A DNA stretch of 64,000 bases, taken from contig JBAOHO010000012.1 in the NCBI GenBank assembly GCA_037045355.1, positions 310,001 to 374,000 on the forward strand. Direction: 5' to 3'. A model generated the notes under the pieces. The model made no database searches. It was not told the origin of the DNA and was given only the letters and a program-made list of their open reading frames with translations. Every line of letters begins with the position of its first letter. Position 1 is the first letter of the stretch. The stretch is from Candidatus Nanopelagicales bacterium (GTDB lineage: Bacteria > Actinomycetota > Actinomycetes > S36-B12 > GCA-2699445). Below are positions 38,436 through 46,972 of this stretch, one piece after another. Made by a program: the position numbers and the translations under genes.

Positions 38436-40328
38436 TCACTCGCCCAGGACGGCCCGCGCGAGCTTCTCCGCGGACACTGCCACTGCGTCCTGTCCGTTCA
38501 GGTGAACGTCGGGGTGCTCAGGGGGCTCGTAGTCCTGCCCGACACCGGTCATGTTCGGCAACTGGCCGGCGGCGGCCTTGCGGTACAGGCCCTTCGGGTC
38601 CCGCGCCTGGGCGACCTCGAGCGGGGTGTCGACGTAGACCTCGAGGTACTCGCCCGCGTCGAAGATCTCCGCAGCGGCGCGGCGGTCCGAACGGTACGGG
38701 GACACGAGCGCGACGATCACGACCAGACCGGCGTCGGCCATCAACTTCGCAACCTCGGCCACTCGGCGCACGTTCTCGGCGCGATCCTCCGGCGTGAAAC
38801 CGAGATCGCGATTCAGACCGGTGCGCACGTTGTCGCCGTCGAGCACGTAGGTGTGGACACCCTGCGCGTGCAGCATGGCGACGGTGGCGTCGGCGATCGT
38901 GGACTTGCCCGAGCCGGACAGACCGGTCATCCACACCACGCGAGGTGAGTGGCCTTTGAGCCGTTGGCGCGCTTCGCGGTCGACCGCGTAGTCGTGCGGA
39001 GTCACGTTGAACGCACGCCGCATCGCATGGCGGGTCAGGCCGGCGGCGACAGTGTCGCTGGTGACCCGGTCGACCAGCAGGAACCCGCCTGTGTCGCGGC
39101 ACAGGTCGTACTCGTCCAGCGGGATCGGAGAGTCGGTGGCCAACTCGACACGGCCGATGTCGTTCATGTTGAGCAACCGGGCAGCGTCATGGTTGCCGGT
39201 CACGACGTCGAGGCGGTGACGGACAGATGTGACCGTGGCGGGCACAACCTTGGGGCCGATGTACAGCAGGTAGGAGCGGCCGTGGGCAAGGGGTTCTTCA
39301 CCGGTCCACACAAGGTCGGCGGCGAAACGGTCGGCGGGCTTGGCCTGGCCTTCGCCCGCAGCACACAGCAGATCGCCTCGGGTGATGTCGACCTCGCGAT
39401 CGAGCGTGATGGTGACAGTCTGTCCGACGGTCGCCACCGCCAGGTCGCCGTCGTAGGTGACGATCCGGTCGACGGTCGCGGTCTGTCCGGAGTCGGCCAC
39501 CGCGATGATCTGGCCGGGCCGGACCTCTCCGGCCACGACGGTGCCGGAGTAGCCGCGGAAGTTGCCTTCGGCGCGGCTGATCAACTGCACCGGCATGCGG
39601 AACGGATCAGCGGTGTCCCGATCGGTGGGCTCCCACGCCACGAGGGCGTCCATGACCGTGGGTCCGTGGTACCAGGGCATCGTCTCGAGGTCGGAGTCGA
39701 TCACGTTGGCGCCGGTGACAGCGCTGACCGGGATGGCGGTCACCTCGTCGATGCCGAGCCGAGCCGCTGCTGCCCGGACCCCGCCGGACAGCTCCTCGAA
39801 GGTGGCGTGTTCGAAGCCCACGAGGTCCATCTTGTTGATGGCGACCACCACGCTGGTGACTCCCATCAGGGCGCATACGGTGAGATGGCGGTAGGTCTGG
39901 GGCCGCAGGCCGCGCGCGGCATCGACGAGCAGGACTGCCAGATCAGCGTTGGAGGCGGCCACGGACATGTTGCGGGTGTACTGCTCGTGACCGGGGGCGT
40001 CGGCGATGATGACCCGGCGACCGCTGGGCAGATTGAGGTGCCGGTAGGCGACGTCGATCGTGATGCCCTGTTCGCGCTCGGCCTCGAGCCCGTCGGTGAG
40101 TAGTGAGTAGTCGATCTCGCCGACGGGGATGGTGGATCCGCCCCGACGGGTGGTCCGGGCGTACTCCAACTGATCGATGGGTACGGAGTCGGTCTCGACG
40201 AGCAGGCGTCCGATCAGGGTGGACTTGCCGTCGTCGACGGAGCCGCAGGCGACCATGCGCAGCACGGCGGACTTCATGTCCGCCGCGCGCTGCAGGGAGT
40301 CGGTCTCGGAAACGATCAATGCGGTCAT
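38436..40328 (-). CDS. cysNC: Bifunctional sulfate adenylyltransferase subunit 1 / APS kinase
   Basis: This 630-residue fusion has a CysN part (about 1-440) that is an EF-Tu-like GTPase with CGSVDDGKSTLIGRLL (G1), DAPGHEQYTRNM (G3) and AINKMDL (G4). The CysC part (about 455-630) has Walker A MTGLSGSGKSTIA, LDGDNVRTGLNRDLGF and the FDAGEYLEVYVDTPLEVA region. The GTPase drives APS formation with CysD; the kinase makes PAPS. The start overlaps the cysD stop by one base (TGATG). Confidence 0.96.
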   Translation of the reverse strand: MTALIVSETDSLQRAADMKSAVLRMVACGSVDDGKSTLIGRLLVETDSVPIDQLEYARTTRRGGSTIPVGEIDYSLLTDGLEAEREQGITIDVAYRHLNLPSGRRVIIADAPGHEQYTRNMSVAASNADLAVLLVDAARGLRPQTYRHLTVCALMGVTSVVVAINKMDLVGFEHATFEELSGGVRAAAARLGIDEVTAIPVSAVTGANVIDSDLETMPWYHGPTVMDALVAWEPTDRDTADPFRMPVQLISRAEGNFRGYSGTVVAGEVRPGQIIAVADSGQTATVDRIVTYDGDLAVATVGQTVTITLDREVDITRGDLLCAAGEGQAKPADRFAADLVWTGEEPLAHGRSYLLYIGPKVVPATVTSVRHRLDVVTGNHDAARLLNMNDIGRVELATDSPIPLDEYDLCRDTGGFLLVDRVTSDTVAAGLTRHAMRRAFNVTPHDYAVDREARQRLKGHSPRVVWMTGLSGSGKSTIADATVAMLHAQGVHTYVLDGDNVRTGLNRDLGFTPEDRAENVRRVAEVAKLMADAGLVVIVALVSPYRSDRRAAAEIFDAGEYLEVYVDTPLEVAQARDPKGLYRKAAAGQLPNMTGVGQDYEPPEHPDVHLNGQDAVAVSAEKLARAVLGE

Positions 40329-41248
40329 CAGAAGTAGCCCTCCGCCTTTTTGGCCTCCATGGACGAGGCTCCTTCGCCGTCGATCAGGCGCCCGGCGCGC
40401 TCCGACATCTTGGCCTGCCCCATCTCGGTGATGAGGGTGTCGAGGTCGGCGGCCTCGGATTCGACGGCACCCGTGAGCGGGTAGCAGCCCAAGGTCCGGA
40501 ACCGCACGTTGCGGATCATGGGTTCTTCGCCTTCACGCAGCGGTAACCGCTCGTCGTCGACCATGATCAGCACGCCGTCGCGTTCCACCACCGGTCGCGG
40601 TTTGCTGAAGTAGAGCTCGGGGATGGGGATGTTCTCGCGGCGGATGTAGTGCCACACGTCCATCTCGGTCCAGTTCGAGATAGGAAAGGCGCGCATGGTC
40701 TGACCCTCGCTGAGCCGGGTGTTGGCGGTGCGCCAGAACTCGGGGCGCTGCTTGCGGGCGTCCCACCGGTGGCCGGGCTCGCGGAGGCTGAAGATGCGCT
40801 CCTTGGCGCGACTGCGTTCTTCGTCGCGGCGTGATCCGCCGATAGCGGCGTCGAACTTGTACTTGTCGAGGCCTTCGCGCAGGGCGACGGTCTTCATGAT
40901 GCGCGTGTACTCGTGAGTGCCATGGGTGAAGGGGCTGATGCCTTCTGCGACGGCTTCGTCGTTCGTTGCGATCCGCAGGTCTAAGTTGAGCTCCTCGGCC
41001 CGCTGGTTGCGGAAGTCGATCATTTCGCGGAACTTCCACGTGGTGTCGACATGCATGACCGGCATCGGGATCGGAGCCGGCGCGAAGGCCTTGACCGCCA
41101 GATGCAGCAGCACTGAGGAGTCCTTGCCGATCGAGTACAGCAGAACGGGATTGCGGAAGGCCGCCGCCGTCTCCCTGAAGACGTGGATGGCCTCGGCCTC
41201 CAGCACGTCCAGTACCGAGTTCTGACTGATCCGTGGCGTGTCCGACAC
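40328..41248 (-). CDS. cysD: Sulfate adenylyltransferase subunit 2
   Basis: The chosen start is the GTG at 41248 (VSDTPRISQNSVLDVLEAEA), with GGGAGG about 5 bases upstream; a longer in-frame reading begins 32 codons earlier. The product has 306 residues. The PP-loop LLYSIGKDSSVLLHLA binds ATP, and GGSRRDEERSRAKERIFS and WTEMDVWHYI are CysD signatures. CysD adenylates sulfate; the GTPase subunit is encoded next. The PAPS reductase and transport genes are not in the window. Confidence 0.96.
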   Translation of the reverse strand: MSDTPRISQNSVLDVLEAEAIHVFRETAAAFRNPVLLYSIGKDSSVLLHLAVKAFAPAPIPMPVMHVDTTWKFREMIDFRNQRAEELNLDLRIATNDEAVAEGISPFTHGTHEYTRIMKTVALREGLDKYKFDAAIGGSRRDEERSRAKERIFSLREPGHRWDARKQRPEFWRTANTRLSEGQTMRAFPISNWTEMDVWHYIRRENIPIPELYFSKPRPVVERDGVLIMVDDERLPLREGEEPMIRNVRFRTLGCYPLTGAVESEAADLDTLITEMGQAKMSERAGRLIDGEGASSMEAKKAEGYF

Positions 41249-41279
41249 ACCAACCTCCCTCATGGGCAACCTGCCCATA

Positions 41280-41996
41280 CTAAATGTCCTGGGTCGCTGT
41301 CCCAGCCGCTCCATCACGCCCGAAGGCCACGACTTGGTCAACAACGGTCGCGATCTGCCCGACCGCCGCCTCGGCCAGTTCTATTGCCGCCCCGTGCACC
41401 TGATATCCGAGCACGTGTGGATCGGGAACATCGTGGTCGCTCCACGAGAGCGGATTCCGGTGGGAGGCCTCGGAATGGCCAGTCACCGGCGGCATCTGCC
41501 CACGGACTGAATCCATCGCGGAGACCCACCAACGCAGCCGCTCCTCGACGCCGGTGGGCATCAGGATCGATCCGGGGGGCTTTTGTCCAGGGGCGATGTA
41601 CCCGGCGACTACTTGCGACAAACGTGCGGCTTGTCTCAGCGTGAACGTCTTCGCCTGCACCTCGGGGAATTGGGGCAGCACCTCGGCGAGGTGAGATCGG
41701 TCGAGACACAACACGAGATCGGATTGGGCGAGCATGTCCGGCGAGATCCGTCGGGCACCGTGCGGGTGAGCCGGTGGGGGTGTCCCGACCTGTCCGGCAT
41801 AGGAGCGGGCGACGAACTCCCCGACCAGCGCACTGCTGAGGTCGCAGGCGGGTGAGCCTGCGGTGGCCGCCACGCCCGCGGAAGTCACCGCGATGTGAGT
41901 GTCCAGGTGGACGGCACTGAAGGCACGGCGCAGCAGAGTGGCGGTGGCAGGTGAGCGGCAGATGTTCGCCGTGCACACGACCAGGACCCGGAACAC
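41280..41996 (-). CDS. Low-molecular-weight protein-tyrosine-phosphatase-like protein
   Basis: The product has 238 residues, longer than the usual 150-160. The P-loop is VCTANICRSPATA (CX5R), and the acid loop is in HDVPDPHVLGY near residue 200, both intact. The middle (about 110-185) is an extra segment including a basic/Pro-rich stretch. It may dephosphorylate tyrosine-phosphorylated proteins or arginine phosphate. It lies between fpg and cysD on the same strand, with a tandem repeat array just upstream. Confidence 0.85.
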   Translation of the reverse strand: MFRVLVVCTANICRSPATATLLRRAFSAVHLDTHIAVTSAGVAATAGSPACDLSSALVGEFVARSYAGQVGTPPPAHPHGARRISPDMLAQSDLVLCLDRSHLAEVLPQFPEVQAKTFTLRQAARLSQVVAGYIAPGQKPPGSILMPTGVEERLRWWVSAMDSVRGQMPPVTGHSEASHRNPLSWSDHDVPDPHVLGYQVHGAAIELAEAAVGQIATVVDQVVAFGRDGAAGTATQDI

Positions 41997-42035
41997 CGTG
42001 CCACGGTCCCACAGGCCACGGGTGACGGCGCCAAT

Positions 42036-42118
42036 TTCAGGAGTCGGGCTTCTTCGGGAGTTGGGCTTCTTCGGGAGTCGGGCTTCTTCGGGAGTCGGGC
42101 TACTTCAGGAGTCGGGAC
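42036..42118. repeat. Five 17-bp tandem repeats at the end of fpg
   Basis: Units of TTCGGGAGTCGGGCTTC (variants TTCAGG..., ...GTTGGG..., ...GGCTAC) run head to tail through the fpg-phosphatase gap. The last unit overlaps the fpg stop codon, suggesting that the array grew from the gene end. Confidence 0.92.
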
Positions 42119-42993
42119 AGTCGGCGGTCGGCCAACGGCTTGCCCCCGGTCTGGCACGTGGGGCAGTACTGGAACGACGAGTCCGCGCTGGCGACCTCAC
42201 GAACGGTGTCGCCACAGACCGGGCACGGCTGCCCCGTCCGACCGTGAACGGCCATGCTGGAGCGCTTGCCGTCCTTCAACTCGGAGGGAGGCAACTCTCG
42301 GGCCGAGGTGACTGCTTGGGCGAGGACCGACTCAAGTGCCGCGAACAGTGCTGCGCGTTGTTCGTCAGTCAGCGAATCGGCGCCGGCAGCCGGACTGAGC
42401 CGGGCCTTGTGCAAGATCTCGTCGGAGTAGGCGTTACCCACCCCGGCGAGGACGGACTGATCCCGCAGGACGGTCTTCAGGTGCCTCCTGCCCGCAGCGG
42501 CCAAGATGTCGGCCAGGCTCTGGGCAGTGAAGGTGTCGGCGAGAGGGTCGGGGCCAAGGCGGGCGATCCCGGGTACCTCTGCCGGGTCGTGCACCACATA
42601 CACGGCAAGCCGTTTCTGGGTCCCAGCCTCGGTCAGGGAGAATCCGCCCACGACCGAGCCGCCATCGTCGGCGAAGGTGAGTCGGGCGGCAAGAGGGCCA
42701 CGACCCATCCTCACCGGCTGCCGCGACGGGGAATCCGACCACGCGAGCCACCCCGCGCGGGCGAGGTGAATCGCCAGGTACAGCGGGCTGCCGTCGGGAT
42801 CCACGAGGTCGAGGACCAGGAACTTCCCGAATCGTTGCAGACCGATCACCCGGCAACCACGCAGGGCACTGACTGGGGGGTCGGCCGTCTTGATCGCGCT
42901 GATGGCGCCGACCTGGACGTCGGTGATGACGGATCCGGACAGCCGGGGCGTCACGTAGGTGAGCAGGCCTTCGATCTCGGGGATCTCCGGCAT
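42100..42993 (-). CDS. Fpg/Nei-family DNA glycosylase
   Basis: The product has 297 residues from the ATG at 42993. MPEIPEIEG gives the catalytic Pro2 and Glu3. The helix-two-turn-helix region is around LAGVGNAYSDEILHKARLSP, and a zinc finger is formed by CPVC and CPTC near the C-terminus. Fpg removes oxidised purines and Nei removes oxidised pyrimidines; this form is like the actinobacterial Nei2-type proteins, so the exact substrate is open. Its start overlaps the CoA-transferase stop by one base (TGATG). Confidence 0.9.
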   Translation of the reverse strand: MPEIPEIEGLLTYVTPRLSGSVITDVQVGAISAIKTADPPVSALRGCRVIGLQRFGKFLVLDLVDPDGSPLYLAIHLARAGWLAWSDSPSRQPVRMGRGPLAARLTFADDGGSVVGGFSLTEAGTQKRLAVYVVHDPAEVPGIARLGPDPLADTFTAQSLADILAAAGRRHLKTVLRDQSVLAGVGNAYSDEILHKARLSPAAGADSLTDEQRAALFAALESVLAQAVTSARELPPSELKDGKRSSMAVHGRTGQPCPVCGDTVREVASADSSFQYCPTCQTGGKPLADRRLSRLLK

Positions 42994-44219
42994 CAGGCCC
43001 GGCCCATCTCCTTCGCGGACTCCCAGAGGCCCTCGCGAGCCGACTCGTGGGCACAGTGTTCGATGATCTGGCGGGTCTGCTCGGCTTCGGTGTTGCCGAA
43101 CACGCGGGCCATACCCACTTCGGTCACGACGGCCGAGTGCTGGAACGAGGTCACCGGCTCCTGGATCCGCGGCACGATCGTCGAGATGTTGGCCTTGGGG
43201 TGCCACGACGGCAATGCGATGTAGGCATGACCTCCGCGCGAGTGCAGGGCACCGACGATGAAGTCGGTGGAACCGCCGAAGCCCGAGTAGATGCGCCCAT
43301 TGATCCGCGAGGCGTTGGCCTGCGCGGACAGATCCACCTGAAGCGCCCCGTTGACCGAGGTCATGATGGTCTGCTTGGCGATCCGGCCGGGATCGTTGGT
43401 GACCTCGGTGCGCATCATGCGGACGCGCTGGTTGTGGTCGACCCAGTCGTACAACTCCTGGCTGCCGAAGAGGAATGAGGCGATCAGCGGCTGGGATTCG
43501 CTCAGACAACCCTTGCGGGCGAGGGCGAGAACACCGTCGCTGAACATCTCGCTCCAGATCTTCAGCCCGTCGTGACCGGTCAGTCCGGCGAGTACGGCGT
43601 CGGGTACGCCGCCGATCCCCAACTGCAAGGTGGCCCCGTTGGGCACCCGCTGCGCGATGCGGTCGCCGATGAGTCGTGCGGTGTCGCCCAACTTGCCCGG
43701 TGGGTTGACGTTGAGGGGCTCGTCGACTTCGAGGAAGTAGTCGATGTCGTCGACGTCGACTTGGGCGTCTCCGTACGTGTAGGGCATGTGCTTGTTGACC
43801 TGCGCGATGACCAGTCCGCCCCGTTTGCGGACCGCTTCGATGGCGGCGGGCAGGATATTGACCTCGAGACCCAGGCTCACATGGCCGTTCTCCGGTGGCG
43901 TCGTGTGGATCAGGATCAAGTCGGGGGGCAGCCGTCGGTGGAACAGGATCGGGACCAGACTCAGGCGGCAGGGGACGTAGAGCAGCCCGGGGGTCTTGCG
44001 CATGCCCGGCCCGACGAAGGTGGTCTCGTGCTTGACGCCTGAACGATGGGGCAGATGGCCGTGGGCGTTGAGCATGTGGAGCTTGTACTCGGGCAGACCC
44101 TTGTCCACCGCCTTCAGCAGGTGTGTCGGAGTCGCGAAGTTGCCCGACACCACGACTCGGGGGTCTTCTTTGAGCCGGGCCAAGACCGAGGGAAGTCGTT
44201 CTGTCGTGATCTGCTTCAT
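42993..44219 (-). CDS. Acetyl-CoA hydrolase/transferase family protein
   Basis: This 408-residue protein resembles Cat1/acetate CoA-transferase-type enzymes. It has GATLQLGIGGVPDAVLAGL, the catalytic Glu region KIWSEMFSDGVLALARKG, and GRIYSGFGGSTDFIVGALHS. The family moves CoA between short-chain acyl-CoAs and acids, or hydrolyses acetyl-CoA. It is translationally coupled to the response regulator upstream and to fpg downstream (one-base overlaps on both sides), an unexpected arrangement. Confidence 0.88.
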   Translation of the reverse strand: MKQITTERLPSVLARLKEDPRVVVSGNFATPTHLLKAVDKGLPEYKLHMLNAHGHLPHRSGVKHETTFVGPGMRKTPGLLYVPCRLSLVPILFHRRLPPDLILIHTTPPENGHVSLGLEVNILPAAIEAVRKRGGLVIAQVNKHMPYTYGDAQVDVDDIDYFLEVDEPLNVNPPGKLGDTARLIGDRIAQRVPNGATLQLGIGGVPDAVLAGLTGHDGLKIWSEMFSDGVLALARKGCLSESQPLIASFLFGSQELYDWVDHNQRVRMMRTEVTNDPGRIAKQTIMTSVNGALQVDLSAQANASRINGRIYSGFGGSTDFIVGALHSRGGHAYIALPSWHPKANISTIVPRIQEPVTSFQHSAVVTEVGMARVFGNTEAEQTRQIIEHCAHESAREGLWESAKEMGRA

Positions 44220-44665
44220 CAGTCGTTACCACCCAATCCGCCGAACTCCTTCATGATCTCAGTTGCCGAGGGGTCCGATTCCGACCCCCCCGACTCCTCG
44301 GATCCCGGGATGAGGCGGTCCACCCAGTCGAGCAGGTGGTTGGGGTCGAAAGGCTTGGGCAGGAACACCGATGCCCCGGCGGTCCACCCCGCCCATGTGG
44401 TGTCGTCGTCGGCGGCCGCTGTCAACAAGATGATGGGCAGGTCATTAGCCGAACGGGTCTGGCGCAAAGTCCGCAGCACATCCAGTCCGGACATGCCCGG
44501 CATCATGATGTCGAGCACGATGAGGTCGGGTTGCTGGTCGTTCACGGCTTCGAGTGCCGAGGGCCCGTCTGCGGCTTCGATGACAACGTGACCCTCGAGC
44601 TCCAGGACGTCGCGGACGAGTGAGCGCACCGTGGGCTCGTCGTCCACAACGAGAATCTGGGTCAT
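44219..44665 (-). CDS. Single-domain response regulator
   Basis: This 148-residue protein has a CheY-like receiver domain with the acidic pair in LVVDDEPTVR, the phospho-acceptor Asp in LIVLDIMMPGMSG, Thr in ILLTAA, and Lys in FLPKPFDP. After residue about 122 there is a short acidic Ser/Glu-rich tail ending KEFGGLGGND. There is no DNA-binding output domain, so the signal is likely passed by protein contact. Its start overlaps the kinase stop (ATGA). Confidence 0.94.
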   Translation of the reverse strand: MTQILVVDDEPTVRSLVRDVLELEGHVVIEAADGPSALEAVNDQQPDLIVLDIMMPGMSGLDVLRTLRQTRSANDLPIILLTAAADDDTTWAGWTAGASVFLPKPFDPNHLLDWVDRLIPGSEESGGSESDPSATEIMKEFGGLGGND

Positions 44666-46953
44666 GTTGTCTCCTCGGACACTGGAAGCCTAAGTCGGAA
44701 TGTACTGCCCTTGCCCAACTCCGACTCTACGGAGATGTCCCCGCCCATCGCACGGGCCAACTCCCGTGAGATGAACAACCCCAGCCCGCTGCCCCCGGTT
44801 GTCATGGTCATCGGATCCTCGACGCGGTAAAAGCGTTCGAAGACTCGCTCCAAGGCGTCTGCCGGGATTCCGCGACCATGGTCGGTGACAGCGACGACAG
44901 CCCACGGCTGTCCGTCCGTGCGCCCGTACTCCACCTGGATGGCCGCGTCGTCGGGGGAGTACTTGCCGGCGTTGCCGATCAGGTTGGACAGACACTGCAC
45001 CGCCCGCCCTCGGTCGCACCGTACGGTGACATCGGTGCCCACGATCTGCACTCGCTTCGCCAGATTCGGGAACGTGTCCATGGTCTCCTCGATCAGGTCG
45101 GACAGATCCGCGTCAGTCAGGTCGACGTCGAGTCGGGTCTCGTCGATCTCGGAGACTCGCGAGGCCAGGAGTAGGTCATCGACGAGGCGGGACAGGTGGT
45201 TGGCTCGTTCCTCGATCGTCTCCAGCACCGTCGATCGCTTCTCCGGCGTCATGCGCTCCCATCGAGTGGCCAGTAGGCGGGCGTAGCCCTTGATCGGTGT
45301 GATGGGGGTTCGCAGTTCATGGGACACGGTGGCGATGAAGTCGGACTTCATCCGCTCCACGCGACGCTGCTGGGTCACGTCGCGGACGGTCATCACGGAC
45401 AGTTGGGCCTCATCGTCCAGCGGCACGACTGCGACGTTGAGTTCGCGAAGCTCGTCATCGGTCCGGGTGATGGTCACGAACCGGCCCTCGGCCCCGGTGT
45501 CACTGCCTCGCAGCTCAGCCAAGACCTGCAGACCCTCCAACTCGGCGACTGCCGCGGGATCCTGTGCAACCGACTGCGAGACGCCGGTGATGAACTCCAT
45601 CGCCGGGCTCCACAGCACCACACTGCCAACTCCGTCGAACACCGCGATGCCATCGTTGGCGTTGTCGACAACGGCAGTGAGTTTGGCGGTCTCACCGCGG
45701 AGATCGGCGAGGAGTTGACTCGCCCGGATCGCGCTGGATAGGGAACCGGCGAGACTCGTCAGGACGGGAGCGTCTTCGCCCTTGAGAGCCCAGGAGTTCC
45801 GACCACCACGGGCCCAGGGCATCCGCCGTTCAAGACCCGAGAGTCCCGAGGATGCTCCGAGAGCGAGTGCGGCGGCCTCATGCTCACCAAGGTCCAAAGT
45901 GATGACTACGCCGTCGCGCCATCCCGTCGGCACCAAGGCGGCGGTGATCGGGCGAGCAGTGCGGTCAGCGGTGGCTGCCAACTGCAGTTCTGTGGGCTGA
46001 GCCGGTGAGCTCGAGACTTCACCTGCGTCTCGCGAGCCGAGGTAGCTCATTGCTCCGACGACGATCAGAACATCTTCGGCACCGAAGACGCGACGCACGG
46101 AGTCCGCTGCGGTCCGGGTCAACTGGACCGGATCCTGGGGCATGGAGAGAGTGTTGGACAACGCGACCATGTACCGAAGGCGCTCGACAGCTTCACTGCG
46201 GCGTTGTGCTGCCTGGTAAACGAACCAAAGGACCGCTGTGGGGACAACCGTGAACACGGTCAGCGTGGGTGCCACCGGGATGAGTGCCACGAAACTCGCC
46301 GCCACGCTGACTGACAGGAATGCAACGATGAGGGTAGGGATCCATTGACCCTTGTCGGTCAGGAATTCCCGGATCGGGATGTTCTCAGCTACCTGGAGTA
46401 TCCAACTGAGTAGGAGCATGTTGATCGTGCCCCAAATGAGTGCCGCGACGAAGAGAGCGACGATGGACTGGGCGCTGAAGAGATCGCCGTGATCGGCCAG
46501 CGCCCAGTAGCTGACGAATAGCGCGCTCGTGGCGATTCCGTAGGACCCGGCATTGAACAGTCGCTTGATGGGCGGCCGACGCAGGATCCACTCGGCGATG
46601 ATCGTGCCGGCCACGAGCAACGGCAGGGCGACGCTGGGAGTGAAAAGCAGCAGAGCCCCTATCATGACGAACTCGAAGTACGTCAGTTCCTCGAATCCGT
46701 CGCCGTGACGAACAGGGAAAAACATCAACTCAGAGACAACGGCGACGATCAGCAGGGCCGCGACCAGTGGAGTCTGATCCCATCTGATGAGGCCATCGGG
46801 AGTGGGGTGCGCCTCGAACCAGACCAGGGCACCAGCCACGGACAGAACCCCCGCCACCACCACGCCAAGCACCAAGGCGCGAGACGAACGCACTCGGTGA
46901 CTCGAGGGTGAGGGCGCAGGAACCTGCAGACCCATTTGGGGAGTCTGGGTCAT
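44662..46953 (-). CDS. Membrane sensor histidine kinase
   Basis: This 763-residue protein has about eight membrane helices in residues 25-245, a GAF-like region (about 265-405), a PAS domain (about 415-530; VVDNANDGIAVFDGVGSVVL), HisKA with SHELRTPITPIKGYARLL (about 545-610) and HATPase with SNLIGNAGKYSPDD (N box), DHGRGIP (G1) and TTGGSGLGLFI (G2). The phospho-acceptor is the His in SHELRTP. It is paired with the downstream response regulator by an ATGA overlap and lies 19 bp after the secreted protease gene. Confidence 0.93.
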   Translation of the reverse strand: MTQTPQMGLQVPAPSPSSHRVRSSRALVLGVVVAGVLSVAGALVWFEAHPTPDGLIRWDQTPLVAALLIVAVVSELMFFPVRHGDGFEELTYFEFVMIGALLLFTPSVALPLLVAGTIIAEWILRRPPIKRLFNAGSYGIATSALFVSYWALADHGDLFSAQSIVALFVAALIWGTINMLLLSWILQVAENIPIREFLTDKGQWIPTLIVAFLSVSVAASFVALIPVAPTLTVFTVVPTAVLWFVYQAAQRRSEAVERLRYMVALSNTLSMPQDPVQLTRTAADSVRRVFGAEDVLIVVGAMSYLGSRDAGEVSSSPAQPTELQLAATADRTARPITAALVPTGWRDGVVITLDLGEHEAAALALGASSGLSGLERRMPWARGGRNSWALKGEDAPVLTSLAGSLSSAIRASQLLADLRGETAKLTAVVDNANDGIAVFDGVGSVVLWSPAMEFITGVSQSVAQDPAAVAELEGLQVLAELRGSDTGAEGRFVTITRTDDELRELNVAVVPLDDEAQLSVMTVRDVTQQRRVERMKSDFIATVSHELRTPITPIKGYARLLATRWERMTPEKRSTVLETIEERANHLSRLVDDLLLASRVSEIDETRLDVDLTDADLSDLIEETMDTFPNLAKRVQIVGTDVTVRCDRGRAVQCLSNLIGNAGKYSPDDAAIQVEYGRTDGQPWAVVAVTDHGRGIPADALERVFERFYRVEDPMTMTTGGSGLGLFISRELARAMGGDISVESELGKGSTFRLRLPVSEETT

Positions 46954-46972
46954 CTGGCCTCCGGGCTGGGTG

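Noticed and set aside
43008..44232. A 710-codon minus frame running through the CoA-transferase region into fpg
   Set aside because: Its first part is in the wrong frame for the CoA-transferase; only the fpg part is real.
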